Assembly (NCBI GenBank): GCA_016934415.1
Contig: JAFGSW010000034.1
Location: 1 to 64,000, forward strand
Reading direction: 5' to 3'
DNA from: Spirochaetales bacterium
GTDB lineage: Bacteria > Spirochaetota > Spirochaetia > SZUA-6 > RPPD01
DNA length: 64,000 bases
Shown here: piece after piece, positions 1 to 8,770 of the stretch
Position numbering within the stretch: the first letter of the stretch is position 1
Layout of the letters: every line of letters begins with the position of its first letter
Notes under the pieces: generated by a model
Database searches by the model: none
What the model saw: the letters and a program-made list of their open reading frames with translations, nothing else
What the model was told of the DNA's origin: nothing
Position numbers and translations under genes: made by a program

Positions 1-1506
1 GCGCCCGCCGTTTGCCTCGTCGCCGCTTTCTTCGACTCGCGGACCGGGCCGGCCGGCGCGCTCCCGCTCTTCCTTCGCTCGTTCAACACGGTGTTTGCCG
101 CCTACTCGATCGCGCTCTCCGCCTTGTACCTCCTCGTCATGCTGTTTTCCCTGCGCGGCGCGAGCCGCCAAGCGCGGAACCTCGCCCTGCCCCGCGCCTC
201 GCTCCTGTTCACCGAAGGCGTCCTCCCGTCCATGTCCATCATCTCTCCCGCGTACAACGAGGAGGCGACGATCGTCGAAAGCGTCACCGCGCTGTTCAAC
301 TTGCGTTATCCCGATTACGAAATCATCGTCGTGAACGACGGTTCCACGGACCGCACCCTGGAGCGATTGATCGAGGCTTTCGCCCTCGAGCGCACGGACG
401 TGTTCATCCACGGCTACCTGCGCACCGCCGAGATCAGGGGCGTCTACGCGGGCAAACGGTACCCGGAGCTGCTCGTCCTCGACAAGGCGAACGGGGGCAA
501 GGCCGATTCTCTCAATGCCGGGATCAACCTGTCGCGTAAGGAATACTTTTCCGGGATCGACGCGGACTCCCTCCTGGACCAGGACGCGCTCCTCAACCTC
601 GCCTCGCTTTTCCTTTTTTCGGAGGAGCCGGTGCTGGCGGCGGGCGGCAACATCCTGCCCGCCAACGGCTGCGTCGTCAGCGGGGGCGCGATCGAGTCGA
701 CGCGGATTCCCGCGGGGCACCTGGCCCGCTTCCAGACGGTCGAGTACGTCAGGGCCTTCATGGCGGGACGAGTCGGCTGGTCCGAGCTGAAACTCCTCCT
801 GATCATCTCCGGGGCGTTCGGCGTGTTCCATTGCCGGAGCGTGATAAACGCCGGCGGGTACCTGACGCGCAGCGAACGGTATCGAAAAGACACCGTGGGA
901 GAAGACATGGAACTGGTTGTGCGGCTCTGCCGGCAGGCGATCGAGAGCCGGACGCGCTTCGCGATGGTGTACGGGCGGAACGCCGATTGCTGGACGGAGA
1001 TTCCGGAACGCCTCCCCAGCCTGGTGAACCAGCGGGACCGCTGGCAGCGCGGCCTCCTCGACATCATCTCGTTCCATTGGCGGCTGCTCTTCAATCCCGC
1101 CTACGGCCGCATGGGGTTGATCGGCATGCCGTATTTCCTGGTGTTCGAGGCGATGGGCCCCTGGCTCGAGATCGAGGGATTCCTCGTGTTCGTCGTTTCG
1201 CTGGCGGCGGGCTGGATCGCCCCGCCCCTGACGGCGCTCGTCTTCGCGGCCACCGTGGGCATGGGCTTTCTGGTGTCCGTTCTTTCGATCTCGATCCTGG
1301 AGCGCGGGAAGGAGCATTTCCCGCTGCGGGACAAACTGAAACTGCTTCTCTACTCGTTCCTCGAAAATTTCGGCGTCAGGCAGTTCCTGAATTTCCTGCG
1401 GGTGCGGGGATTCGTCCGTCTGCTCGCCAAGGCCGAGGGCTGGGGAAAAATGGAGCGCCGCGGCTGGCGCGCGCGCGAAAATCCGCCGAAGGAGGCACAT
1501 GTATGA
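1..1506 (+). CDS. Membrane glycosyltransferase, family 2 (5' end outside window)
   Basis: A processive GT2 enzyme of the PgaC/hyaluronan-synthase kind, likely polymerising a sugar at the inner membrane for an exopolysaccharide. The frame is open from base 1, so the N-terminus lies upstream; a GTG at 91 is internal and sits inside a membrane segment. Visible are the nucleotide-binding start (PAYNEE), VVNDGSTDRT, the acceptor DxD region (GIDADS), the QRDRW signature near the middle, and three or more hydrophobic segments in the C-terminal third. The stop overlaps the next start by four bases (ATGA, 1503-1506), so both are co-translated. The exact sugar cannot be told from sequence. Confidence 0.88.
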   Translation, partial: APAVCLVAAFFDSRTGPAGALPLFLRSFNTVFAAYSIALSALYLLVMLFSLRGASRQARNLALPRASLLFTEGVLPSMSIISPAYNEEATIVESVTALFNLRYPDYEIIVVNDGSTDRTLERLIEAFALERTDVFIHGYLRTAEIRGVYAGKRYPELLVLDKANGGKADSLNAGINLSRKEYFSGIDADSLLDQDALLNLASLFLFSEEPVLAAGGNILPANGCVVSGGAIESTRIPAGHLARFQTVEYVRAFMAGRVGWSELKLLLIISGAFGVFHCRSVINAGGYLTRSERYRKDTVGEDMELVVRLCRQAIESRTRFAMVYGRNADCWTEIPERLPSLVNQRDRWQRGLLDIISFHWRLLFNPAYGRMGLIGMPYFLVFEAMGPWLEIEGFLVFVVSLAAGWIAPPLTALVFAATVGMGFLVSVLSISILERGKEHFPLRDKLKLLLYSFLENFGVRQFLNFLRVRGFVRLLAKAEGWGKMERRGWRARENPPKEAHV

Positions 1507-2279
1507 CCGAATCGATCACCGCTCGCGGGCGCCTGACAGTCTTCGCGGCGGCCTTTTTTCTGTTCGCGACGTTGGCGGCGCCGGCCGTCGCGGCGGACGG
1601 CCTGCGCAACATCACGGCCGCGACCTTCGACTATTATTTCGACGACACCTTCCGCTGCACGGTTGAGGACGTCTTCTTGGCGAGGTTCTGCCCGGCCTTC
1701 TCGTTGCAGGTCAAACCGTCGTTCTCCGCGACGGAGACGGGGAGCGAATACGTCCTTTCACTCGGCCCCGTGATTAATTTCAGCGGCCACGTCTACCTGG
1801 ACGCCATCTACGGCCTCGGTTTCGATTCCTCTTTCCGGATCGAACATCGGGCGGAGGTCAATCTTCATTACGAGGACAAAGCCGGGTACCTGGGCGTCGG
1901 GGCGCGCGGCGCGTATTTTCCCGACACGAACTTCTTTTTCATCATACCGTCGGTGGAGGGGAAGATCAGACCGCTTGACTGGCTGGCGCTGTTCGGCAAG
2001 CTCTTCTTCGGCTGGAACAGCCTGAATATGCCGTCCGGCTCGTTTTGGGGCGAGCTGTACTGGATCACCGGTCCCGCGGTGACGATTCGCACGGGAGGAA
2101 CGGTGAGTCACGCGGGTGCGTTCGGGTATTCGCTCCTGGCCGGCGTCGACATCCGGTTCAGCCCAGCCGTGCTCCTCCGGTACTTCTTCCAGTTCCTGGC
2201 GGACGCCCCGGACGAGAACTTGGCGCGCGTGAACGGATACGGTATCGAAAACGGCCTTTTCCTGGACGTCAGATTGTAG
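1503..2279 (+). CDS. Outer-membrane beta-barrel protein, YaiO-like
   Basis: 258 residues. The ATG at 1503 overlaps the glycosyltransferase stop and is preceded by a GGAGG at 1490-1494. An N-terminal signal peptide ends near an AVAAD cleavage site (about residue 31). The rest alternates aromatic and polar residues in short strands and ends in a hydrophobic strand (LFLDVRL), as in outer-membrane barrels. Pairing of a barrel with a GT2 enzyme recalls YaiO-type loci, so a role in export or anchoring of the polysaccharide is inferred. No catalytic motif is visible. Confidence 0.7.
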   Translation: MTESITARGRLTVFAAAFFLFATLAAPAVAADGLRNITAATFDYYFDDTFRCTVEDVFLARFCPAFSLQVKPSFSATETGSEYVLSLGPVINFSGHVYLDAIYGLGFDSSFRIEHRAEVNLHYEDKAGYLGVGARGAYFPDTNFFFIIPSVEGKIRPLDWLALFGKLFFGWNSLNMPSGSFWGELYWITGPAVTIRTGGTVSHAGAFGYSLLAGVDIRFSPAVLLRYFFQFLADAPDENLARVNGYGIENGLFLDVRL

Positions 2280-2412
2280 CCCGGGCGACGGTTTCGATCA
2301 TTCCGCTCCTCCAATCTCGATAGCCGAGCGAAATGATCGCATTGCATCCTGAAAAAAGCAGGAGGACGCCGCCAAGCGCCCCAATCAATAGACGATAAAT
2401 AATTTTATTCAC
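2269..2412 (-). CDS. Very small putative lipoprotein
   Basis: 47 residues starting at a GTG preceded by a strong AAGGAGGG. The peptide is a basic N-end, a hydrophobic stretch and a lipobox (LLFSGC, Cys at about 23), then a short tail. The signal is therefore a complete type II signal peptide on a tiny mature part. Its 3' end overlaps the end of the convergent barrel gene by 11 bases. It may be a real small lipoprotein or the head of a decayed one; function unknown. Confidence 0.45.
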   Translation of the reverse strand: MNKIIYRLLIGALGGVLLLFSGCNAIISLGYRDWRSGMIETVARATI

Positions 2413-2514
2413 GCTTCCCTCCTTGTCACCCGCCTCGATCATAGCGCGCAAAAAATCGACTTTCAAGTCCGTAAAAACGGCAAAACTCAATATGGACGGT
2501 GTATGCGCGAAAAC

Positions 2515-2542
2515 GTCACCCTTCGACGTGGCTCAGGGTGAC
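2515..2542. repeat. Short palindrome GTCACCCT...AGGGTGAC
   Basis: Eight-base arms around a 12-base loop containing TTCGACGTGGCTC. The motif class (CACCCTTCGAC...GCTCAGGGTG) is common between genes in many bacteria and may act as a stem-loop repeat. Confidence 0.6.
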
Positions 2543-2626
2543 ATTATATTAAGAATCATTTCAAATTGAGAGTCGCCTCAGTTAAAATATCGGGGGCTGC
2601 GCGCTCATGTCATTGAGGTTGTTTTA

Positions 2627-2674
2627 CTGACCGGGTGATGACGATATCGTCCGTTTCGCCGTCACCCGGTTCAG
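2627..2674. terminator. Hairpin after the Kelch lipoprotein gene
   Basis: CTGACCGGGTGA at 2627-2638 pairs with TCACCCGGTTCAG at 2662-2674 (one bulge). It lies 19 bases beyond the minus-strand stop at 2693. There is no clear U-run, so it may be a 3' stabilising hairpin rather than a classical terminator. Confidence 0.45.
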
Positions 2675-2692
2675 CGCTTTCCGCAATCAGTC

Positions 2693-3841
2693 TCACTGCC
2701 TGATCATGACCGCGGTGTGTCCGAACCGGGCGACGGGCATGTCGGCTTGCGCGACCCAGGTGCCGGTCAAGAGCTCTTCACAATTCAGCGCATACACGCC
2801 GTTCGAGGCTTGGGGAGTGAGAGTGGTGGTATTTGAACTCGCCCCGCCGAAACAAAAAATGGTAGAGCCGGAAATCACCGCCGACATCGCCCCCAAATTA
2901 TCAGGATAAGCGCTGGCCGGCGTCCAGACCGAAGGCGAACAAAATGGAAAATCAAGGTAATAGACTGAATTTATTCCAACAATATTAGGGCTCGCTGAGG
3001 TATAAAATATATAACTCCCCGTGGTACCCGTTATTGGATAGAAACCGCCTATCATTATAATCTTCGGCGTACCTGATGTTGGTTTATATACAACCGCCGC
3101 GGTGCTCTCTCGGGTGAGCAACGTGCTGTTCAATAGAACTTCCGTCAGACTGGTCTCACCGTCGGCGCCTATCGAATATCCATAATGGTTGGCGCTTGTG
3201 GGCAGTGTCGCGACGGCCGACCGGCCCGCGAGTAAATTTATGACATTGCCGAATTCGAGCAGGCTCATATTCGAACGGCTGGTGGAGCCGACGGCGGGAT
3301 TAGGGATTTTTTCATTCCATGGCCCGTCGGTCAATGTATTGTATTCATATACCCTGTTATTCGTTTGCACCGTATATGAGGTATAAATGCTGTTTGTACC
3401 GCCGGCGTAATAAAGATAATCTCCCGCGGCGACCAAATCGATATTCGCTCGTTCCGTCACTCCTGTCCCGGTAAGCGTGGCGCCGTACGTCCACGTGTTC
3501 AGGGCCGCGTCATAAATCTGAAGGAGCTGGGTGGGATTCCCCGCGTTGTCGAACCCGCCGGCCACGAAAATCTTCCCGTTACAAGAAGCGGTCCCGGCGA
3601 AGCTGACCGGAGTGGGCAGGGAGGTGACGGCCGGATACCAGACGTTCCGCACCGGGTCGTAGAGGTCGACCTGGGCGACCGGAACGAATATGTTGTTGGC
3701 GGAGAGGCCCCCTACCATCCAGACGCCCCGCATTTTCTGCTCGAGCGTCGGTTCCCGTCCCGGCTCTTCCAGGAGATTGCCGCAGCCCTGCGCCAGGGCG
3801 GCCCAGGCGGTGATAAAAACGAATATAATGATTTTACGCAT
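2693..3841 (-). CDS. Kelch-repeat lipoprotein
   Basis: 382 residues from the ATG at 3841, which follows an AGGAGG that overlaps the stop of the upstream gene (3853-3855). A lipobox (LAQGC) puts the lipidated Cys at residue 20. The mature part shows repeated Kelch-like units: GG pairs (VAGGFD, YAGGTN, MIGGFY, CFGGAS) followed by W or Y about 15-25 residues later (NVWYPA, NTWTYG). This predicts a beta-propeller on the outer or inner membrane surface, probably for binding. It is encoded with the outer-membrane protein just upstream. Base composition is visibly more AT-rich than its neighbours in the middle part. Confidence 0.8.
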   Translation of the reverse strand: MRKIIIFVFITAWAALAQGCGNLLEEPGREPTLEQKMRGVWMVGGLSANNIFVPVAQVDLYDPVRNVWYPAVTSLPTPVSFAGTASCNGKIFVAGGFDNAGNPTQLLQIYDAALNTWTYGATLTGTGVTERANIDLVAAGDYLYYAGGTNSIYTSYTVQTNNRVYEYNTLTDGPWNEKIPNPAVGSTSRSNMSLLEFGNVINLLAGRSAVATLPTSANHYGYSIGADGETSLTEVLLNSTLLTRESTAAVVYKPTSGTPKIIMIGGFYPITGTTGSYIFYTSASPNIVGINSVYYLDFPFCSPSVWTPASAYPDNLGAMSAVISGSTIFCFGGASSNTTTLTPQASNGVYALNCEELLTGTWVAQADMPVARFGHTAVMIRQ

Positions 3842-3852
3842 TTCTCTGCCTC

Positions 3853-4728
3853 CTAGAAACTGAACGCCACGCCGAATCCGACGGCGACGGAGTTGAACCA
3901 TATTGTATTCTGCGCCACGGAAAGCCAGCGGCCGTCGACGCGGATGAAGAAATCGTCGTTGAGAAAAACGTCGAATCCCACGGCGCCGCTTATCGAAAGA
4001 TCGACTTCAGCGCCGGTCGTTCCATAATAGGTCATGACCGGAACCGCCGCTCCCGCGCCCGCGCCGATGAACGGGACGAAATTCCTGATAAAGGAAGACG
4101 ACCGTCTGATGAATACCATGCGGTAAATGATGGAGGCGCCGGCGTTGAAAAAAAGATAGGAATAACTGTCGGAGGTGGCGCACGTCAGATTGTAATAGGA
4201 AAGGGAATATCCCGCGAACAGCCCCTCGAAAATGAACCCGAGATTGAATTCCTGGAACACCGTCGCCGCGACATTGGCGGCGTAGGTCGCTCCCAGGTCG
4301 CCGACTGCAAAGAACGCGCCGCCGCTCACGCCGATCTGCGTGAAACGGGCGACGTAGCTCCGTTCCTGGTTCATGTCCACGATGGCGGTGACGTTCTCCA
4401 GCGGCACGGTGATGGTGCCGAAATCGATTTCGACGAGGAAGCCGATGTCCTCGTCGTAATTCTTGATCTTGCCCCGGATGACGGTGCCGTCCTTCAGGGT
4501 CATCGACACCGCCTGGTCCTTCAGGGCGTTCATGTCCTTTTCGGTCCGGGCGAGATCGGCGTAGGGGATCGTCCTGGTATCGCCGAAGGCTTCTATCTTC
4601 ACGCCGCCCTCGTCGAGCGAGATCACCCGGCCGATGTAGATGACGCCGCTCTTCAGGCGGATGACGTCCGCCTGGAGAAAGACGGCCGTGAGGAGGAAAA
4701 ACAGCATGAGCGTAACGATCTTCTTCAT
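3853..4728 (-). CDS. Outer-membrane protein with two N-terminal SH3-like/LSM-like repeats
   Basis: 291 residues from ATG 4728 (GAAGGTG upstream); the longer open frame before it lacks a signal peptide, whereas MKKIVTLML starts one cleaved after LQA. Residues about 23-65 and 70-118 form two similar units (VIRLKSGVIYIGRV / MTLKDGTVIRGKI), each ending in a PY or PLEN turn, like small five-stranded barrels. From about residue 125 to the end there are amphipathic strands ending in GVAFSF, typical of an outer-membrane barrel. It forms an operon with the Kelch lipoprotein. Function unknown; a cell-surface complex with the lipoprotein is an inference. Confidence 0.7.
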   Translation of the reverse strand: MKKIVTLMLFFLLTAVFLQADVIRLKSGVIYIGRVISLDEGGVKIEAFGDTRTIPYADLARTEKDMNALKDQAVSMTLKDGTVIRGKIKNYDEDIGFLVEIDFGTITVPLENVTAIVDMNQERSYVARFTQIGVSGGAFFAVGDLGATYAANVAATVFQEFNLGFIFEGLFAGYSLSYYNLTCATSDSYSYLFFNAGASIIYRMVFIRRSSSFIRNFVPFIGAGAGAAVPVMTYYGTTGAEVDLSISGAVGFDVFLNDDFFIRVDGRWLSVAQNTIWFNSVAVGFGVAFSF

Positions 4729-4860
4729 AACACCTTCTTCCGCGCGAGTTGTGCACGTTCGCCCGCGCTTATTTTTCCATACGTTGAGCCTAAGGAATTG
4801 CCGCCGTCCCGTCAAATCGTAAACCCGGGATTCCCTCCCTAGGGCTTGAGCCGCCGTTCA

Positions 4861-5616
4861 TCAAACCGGCGACTCCCGCGGCAGGGCGGAAAGGCCGCAC
4901 AGAAACGGCTGCTCGTGGAAATACGTTTCCAGGCCGCTCAATGACCGATTGATGTATTTGATCACGCCGTGAAAGGCGCTCTCCGGAAACACCTTCACGC
5001 AGGGGAGGCCCTTGCGGGAAGCGTGCGCCAAATAGGCGGCGTCGACGGGAAAGAAGCCGCCGAAATGGACGTCGGGCTTTTGACCCAGCATGCCCCCCAG
5101 CTCCTCGCGAAGCGACGCGAACGCGCTCGCCGCGTCCTCCAGGCGTCCGACTTCGGAATGAACGACGATTATTTTTTTCAGGATGTCCTTTTCTTTAAGG
5201 GCCTTGGCGAGCGTGTAAAGGTAACCCGTGCAGTAGACGTCTTTCTTCACAAGCAGGAGGACGTAGTCGGCAAGGGCGACGAGGGGGACCGCTTTCGGGT
5301 TGAACCCGTGGTACAGGAAGATATCGCTGAAGTTTTCCTCGATCAGCCGGCTCTCGCGGATTTTACCGCCCGCGGGCAATTCCTTCGTTTTCGAAAGGGG
5401 GAGGAAGGCGATTTCCAGATCCGGGTAGTAGTCGAAGGCGCGCAGGGCGCGGTCCTTCATTTTTTTCACGGACGCGCCGGCGGCGAACAAACCGTCATCC
5501 GGCCCGATGAGCAGCGCGGGCTTATCGTCCCGCTTCCGGCCGAGGAGGAGGTTTTCCAGGAAGGCGCCGATCAGGCGCCGCTCCGCGTTTCCCGACACGA
5601 AGAAGTACTTTCCCAT
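4861..5616 (-). CDS. MinD/FlhG-like protein lacking a P-loop
   Basis: 251 residues. ATG 5616 is chosen because AGGAGG lies eight bases upstream; the in-frame GTG at 5625 is too close to it. The second half follows the MinD/ParA pattern: an ADYVLLLVKK strand, a helix, KKIIVVHSEV, a long helix, a GGFFPVDAAYLAHASRKG segment (the GYIPED...VREAVRKG position) and a final hydrophobic helix. The N-terminal strand FFVSGNAE sits where a deviant Walker A (GKGGVGKT) should be, but no such motif is present. It therefore looks like a non-hydrolysing relative. It starts five bases after the HD-GYP gene stop, so both are co-expressed. Family assignment is inference. Confidence 0.5.
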   Translation of the reverse strand: MGKYFFVSGNAERRLIGAFLENLLLGRKRDDKPALLIGPDDGLFAAGASVKKMKDRALRAFDYYPDLEIAFLPLSKTKELPAGGKIRESRLIEENFSDIFLYHGFNPKAVPLVALADYVLLLVKKDVYCTGYLYTLAKALKEKDILKKIIVVHSEVGRLEDAASAFASLREELGGMLGQKPDVHFGGFFPVDAAYLAHASRKGLPCVKVFPESAFHGVIKYINRSLSGLETYFHEQPFLCGLSALPRESPV

Positions 5617-5621
5617 CGCGC

Positions 5622-7523
5622 TCACCTCCTGATTTTTCCGGAACTTTTCAGGTATTCGACGAGCGCCTCCATGTACTCGGCCTCGATCTTGCTGCGTCCC
5701 AGGTCCTTGAGTATGACGACCGCCGAATCGAAACTCATCTTTTCCCGGAACACGCGGTTGGTCGTGAGGGCGTCGAACATGTCGGCGATCCCGATGATCT
5801 TGGCGAACATCGGTATTTTTTCCCTTACCAGACCCTTGGGGTAGCCGCTCCCGTCGTTCCGCTCGTGATGGTAGAGGATCCCCTGACGCATCTCCTCCGG
5901 GATGGCGTAGTCCTTGAAATACGCCACTCCCTTTTCCGTGTGCGTGCGGATGAAATCGGTTTCCTTATCGGTCAATTCCTTTTTTTCGGCGATCTCGTCC
6001 AGCGTGTCCCGGTCGAGGAGCGCGTATCCGATGTCGTGGACGAGCGCCGTCTTGTACAGCAGTTCCTGGGTCTCCGCGGGCAGCTTCAGCACCAGGCCCA
6101 TGCCCCGCGCGTACCTGGACACGTTGACGCTGTGCTCGCGCCGGCCCGGTTTGATGTCCTTCAGCTTGTCCACGTGCTTGAGGAGGGACGCCACGCTCAA
6201 GGGGTCTTTCGCCTTCTTCCGGTCGGCGCCGTCGTAGTCGAGCAGGAGGTCTGTGGGCGCCGGTCCCGCCTGTTTTTCAATAGCCCGCTCCAGGAGCCGG
6301 TGGGCCTTGTCCCGCAGGTAGTCGTCGCTGTCGGTGAAGAAGGGAAACAGCACGGGGAGGACGGCGGCGTAGTCATCGCCGTCGAAGGAATTGAGCTTAT
6401 TCTCGACCACGTAGAGAATTTCGCTCCGCAATTCCTTCTCCAGCTCGCCGATGTAATCACGGAGCGTGTCCCATTTGAGGGAGCCGTATTTCTTCTCGTT
6501 CGCCATTTCCTTGAGGCGTTCCGCCCGGATGACGTCCCGGTAAAGGTCCGTCTCCTGTTCCGTTTCCTTCCCTTTCGCCTCGCCGGCCGCCGCGTCGGGG
6601 AACGCGGCCTCCTGGGCGAGGAGAAGCGGCCGGCGGTCCTCGAGGCCGGCGGGGCTCTGTGCCGCGCCCAGGCCGAGGCCGTCGTAGTCGGACGCGTAGG
6701 CGAAACGCTGTTTCCGCCGCCGGCGGGCGATCCGGTAAAGGATGAGCAGGGTGAGGACGATCACCAGGATGAGGCCGATGAAGGAGCACAGGATCACCCA
6801 GGTGAGGGTTGACTGCGAGGTCTGCTGGCGTTCGAACATCGCGCGGTAGGCGTTCATCTGCGCCGTGAGAATGTCGAGATCGCGCGGGTCCTTCATGCTC
6901 ACCGCGTTCTGGTAGAGCTTGGTGAGGTTGTTGAGGATCTCCCGGTTGTAGGCGGCGGTCTGCGGGTCGACGGACGCGGGCTGGGAGCGGGCATTGGCGT
7001 AGGCGGTCTGCAGTTGCTTGATGAGATCGGACTGCCGGGCGAGCTCCGTCTGGTATTTCTTAAGCTCGTCGAGCTGGGCCGCCGAGTAGGCGGTCCCGCT
7101 CGCTCCGTCGCTGGGAAAGGTCGTGCCGCCGTCGGTCCCGACGGTCGCCGTGGAGGACGAATTCGCGCCCTCGTTTTTCAGGGTGGCGACGTCGTAGTTC
7201 TGCTTGATCTTCCAGAAGTTCTCGCTTGCCGCCTTGTGGGTGGGGTAGATTTTCACCGCCTTACGGTAGCATTCGTAGGCGTTGAGGAGGTTTTTCTTCG
7301 CGTATTCCTTTTCGCCTATCTCATTGTAGGCGTCGGCGATGACGGTCTTGTTGTCGAAGCCGGTGGCGTAGGTGGAAGCGGCCACGTCGATCAGGCCCAC
7401 CGCCTGCCGGTATTGTCCAGCGGCGTACGCCGCCTTGGCCTGGACGATCGCGTCCTGGAGTGTCTGGGCGGACAGGATGGCCGCCGTGAAGATAAAAAGC
7501 AACGTACATGCCGTCTTTTTCAT
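5622..7523 (-). CDS. Membrane-bound HD-GYP protein with periplasmic TPR region
   Basis: 633 residues from ATG 7523, where MKKTACTLLF begins a signal peptide cleaved near LSAQ (about 20). Residues 25-115 hold TPR-like helices, 145-235 a coiled region, 240-264 a single membrane span followed by RRRRK, and 445-625 an HD-GYP domain. Catalytic signatures are present: HSVNVSRYA, VHDIG, HTEKG, HHERNDGSGYPKG, IADMFDALT. The usual Lys after HDIG is Tyr. The expected reaction is hydrolysis of c-di-GMP at the inner face, gated by a periplasmic signal. The MinD-like gene follows directly. Confidence 0.85.
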   Translation of the reverse strand: MKKTACTLLFIFTAAILSAQTLQDAIVQAKAAYAAGQYRQAVGLIDVAASTYATGFDNKTVIADAYNEIGEKEYAKKNLLNAYECYRKAVKIYPTHKAASENFWKIKQNYDVATLKNEGANSSSTATVGTDGGTTFPSDGASGTAYSAAQLDELKKYQTELARQSDLIKQLQTAYANARSQPASVDPQTAAYNREILNNLTKLYQNAVSMKDPRDLDILTAQMNAYRAMFERQQTSQSTLTWVILCSFIGLILVIVLTLLILYRIARRRRKQRFAYASDYDGLGLGAAQSPAGLEDRRPLLLAQEAAFPDAAAGEAKGKETEQETDLYRDVIRAERLKEMANEKKYGSLKWDTLRDYIGELEKELRSEILYVVENKLNSFDGDDYAAVLPVLFPFFTDSDDYLRDKAHRLLERAIEKQAGPAPTDLLLDYDGADRKKAKDPLSVASLLKHVDKLKDIKPGRREHSVNVSRYARGMGLVLKLPAETQELLYKTALVHDIGYALLDRDTLDEIAEKKELTDKETDFIRTHTEKGVAYFKDYAIPEEMRQGILYHHERNDGSGYPKGLVREKIPMFAKIIGIADMFDALTTNRVFREKMSFDSAVVILKDLGRSKIEAEYMEALVEYLKSSGKIRR

Positions 7524-7703
7524 ACGCCTGTTCCCCGATTCTCGATAATCTGAAATACTTACCAAAAATTATAGAATAATCCCGACGCAATTGCCATTTA
7601 ATTTACTATTCCGCTCCGGCCAGTCCGACGTGACGCAATCCACTCGGGCCCGCGGAGAAAGCGACGGCGCGCAATCGGCAAAGGATAATCCCAAAATTAA
7701 TTT

Positions 7704-8720
7704 TCACCCATCCCCCCGCAATTTTCTCCGGCATTCCTTCATCTCTCGCTGTACGCGCGGGTTTCGGGGATAACGTTGGTCCGCGTCCTCGAGCAGGCGC
7801 AGCGCGTCTCGGTACCGGCCCGTCTTTTCCAGGATATGGGCGCGGCCGAGGCGCGCGAACAGATTCTCCCCGATCTCCAGGGTCCGATCGAAATAGCCCG
7901 CCGCCGCCTCGAATTCGCCCAGGTTGACGCACATGTCGCCCGCCCGGGTGAGGATCGACTGGTTGTCCGGTTCGCGTTCGAGGATTTTTTCGTATTGAAG
8001 CCTCGCGCCTTTGAAATTTCCCACGCCGCGCAGGCAATCCGCCATCCCGAAATTGCCGGGGAAGCCGTTTGGATCGAGCTTGAGGACTCGCTCGAAAAAC
8101 GGCAGCGCCTTGACGAACTCGAGCGCCCGCCGGTGGCAATTGCCCGCCTCCGCCAGGGCCTCGGCGTCGTCCGACAGTCTTTCGTCGCGCAACAGGACGT
8201 CGTTCCAGTAGGCGATCCCCTCAGGAAACATTTTCAGGTCGTAATACAAGTACCCCATCCCCTTGATCGCGTGGAGGCAACCGGGATCGGCTTTCAGGGC
8301 CTCCTCGTAATATGCCTTGGCTTGATGCAAGTCGGAAAGCTTCCGGTACGCGTCTCCGATGCTCGACAGGACGGTGGTGTCGTTCGGCTCATGTTCAAGG
8401 CAGGCGCGCCAGGTCTCGATGGCCTTGGGCAGATCGTGCAGGCCGCGATAACAATCGCCCAGGCCGAACAGCGCGTAATTGTTTTCCGGGTGCGCCTTCA
8501 GGCAGGCGGAGAAATAATCACGCGCCGACGAGAAGTCGCCCCTCTTCCGCGCCGCGTCGCCCAAGCCGGAGAGGGCGTAGGCGTTCTCCGGATCATGCTC
8601 CAGCGCGAGCCTGAACCGCCCCACCGCCTCATCAAGGCGATTATGCTTGAGGAGGCTGTTCCCTTCCTTCGTCAGCTCGACAATGACATCCTTGACTTTT
8701 TTCCCGTCATGATCTTCCAT
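7704..8720 (-). CDS. Cytoplasmic TPR protein
   Basis: 338 residues made almost wholly of about nine TPR units with the W/L-G-Y-A-F-A-P pattern (for example YALSGLGDAARKRGDF, YALFGLGDCYRGLHDL). No signal peptide or membrane span is visible, so a cytosolic scaffold is likely. ATG 8720 is preferred over the TTG two codons earlier by spacing from AGGG. It lies 50 bases after the REC-PAS-HD-GYP gene on the same strand and is probably the last gene of that operon, where it could assemble signalling partners (inference). Confidence 0.8.
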   Translation of the reverse strand: MEDHDGKKVKDVIVELTKEGNSLLKHNRLDEAVGRFRLALEHDPENAYALSGLGDAARKRGDFSSARDYFSACLKAHPENNYALFGLGDCYRGLHDLPKAIETWRACLEHEPNDTTVLSSIGDAYRKLSDLHQAKAYYEEALKADPGCLHAIKGMGYLYYDLKMFPEGIAYWNDVLLRDERLSDDAEALAEAGNCHRRALEFVKALPFFERVLKLDPNGFPGNFGMADCLRGVGNFKGARLQYEKILEREPDNQSILTRAGDMCVNLGEFEAAAGYFDRTLEIGENLFARLGRAHILEKTGRYRDALRLLEDADQRYPRNPRVQREMKECRRKLRGDG

Positions 8721-8770
8721 ATTCAACGCACCCTTTTAGCCGCTTCGGCGCGGCTTCATCATCTCCCCCG

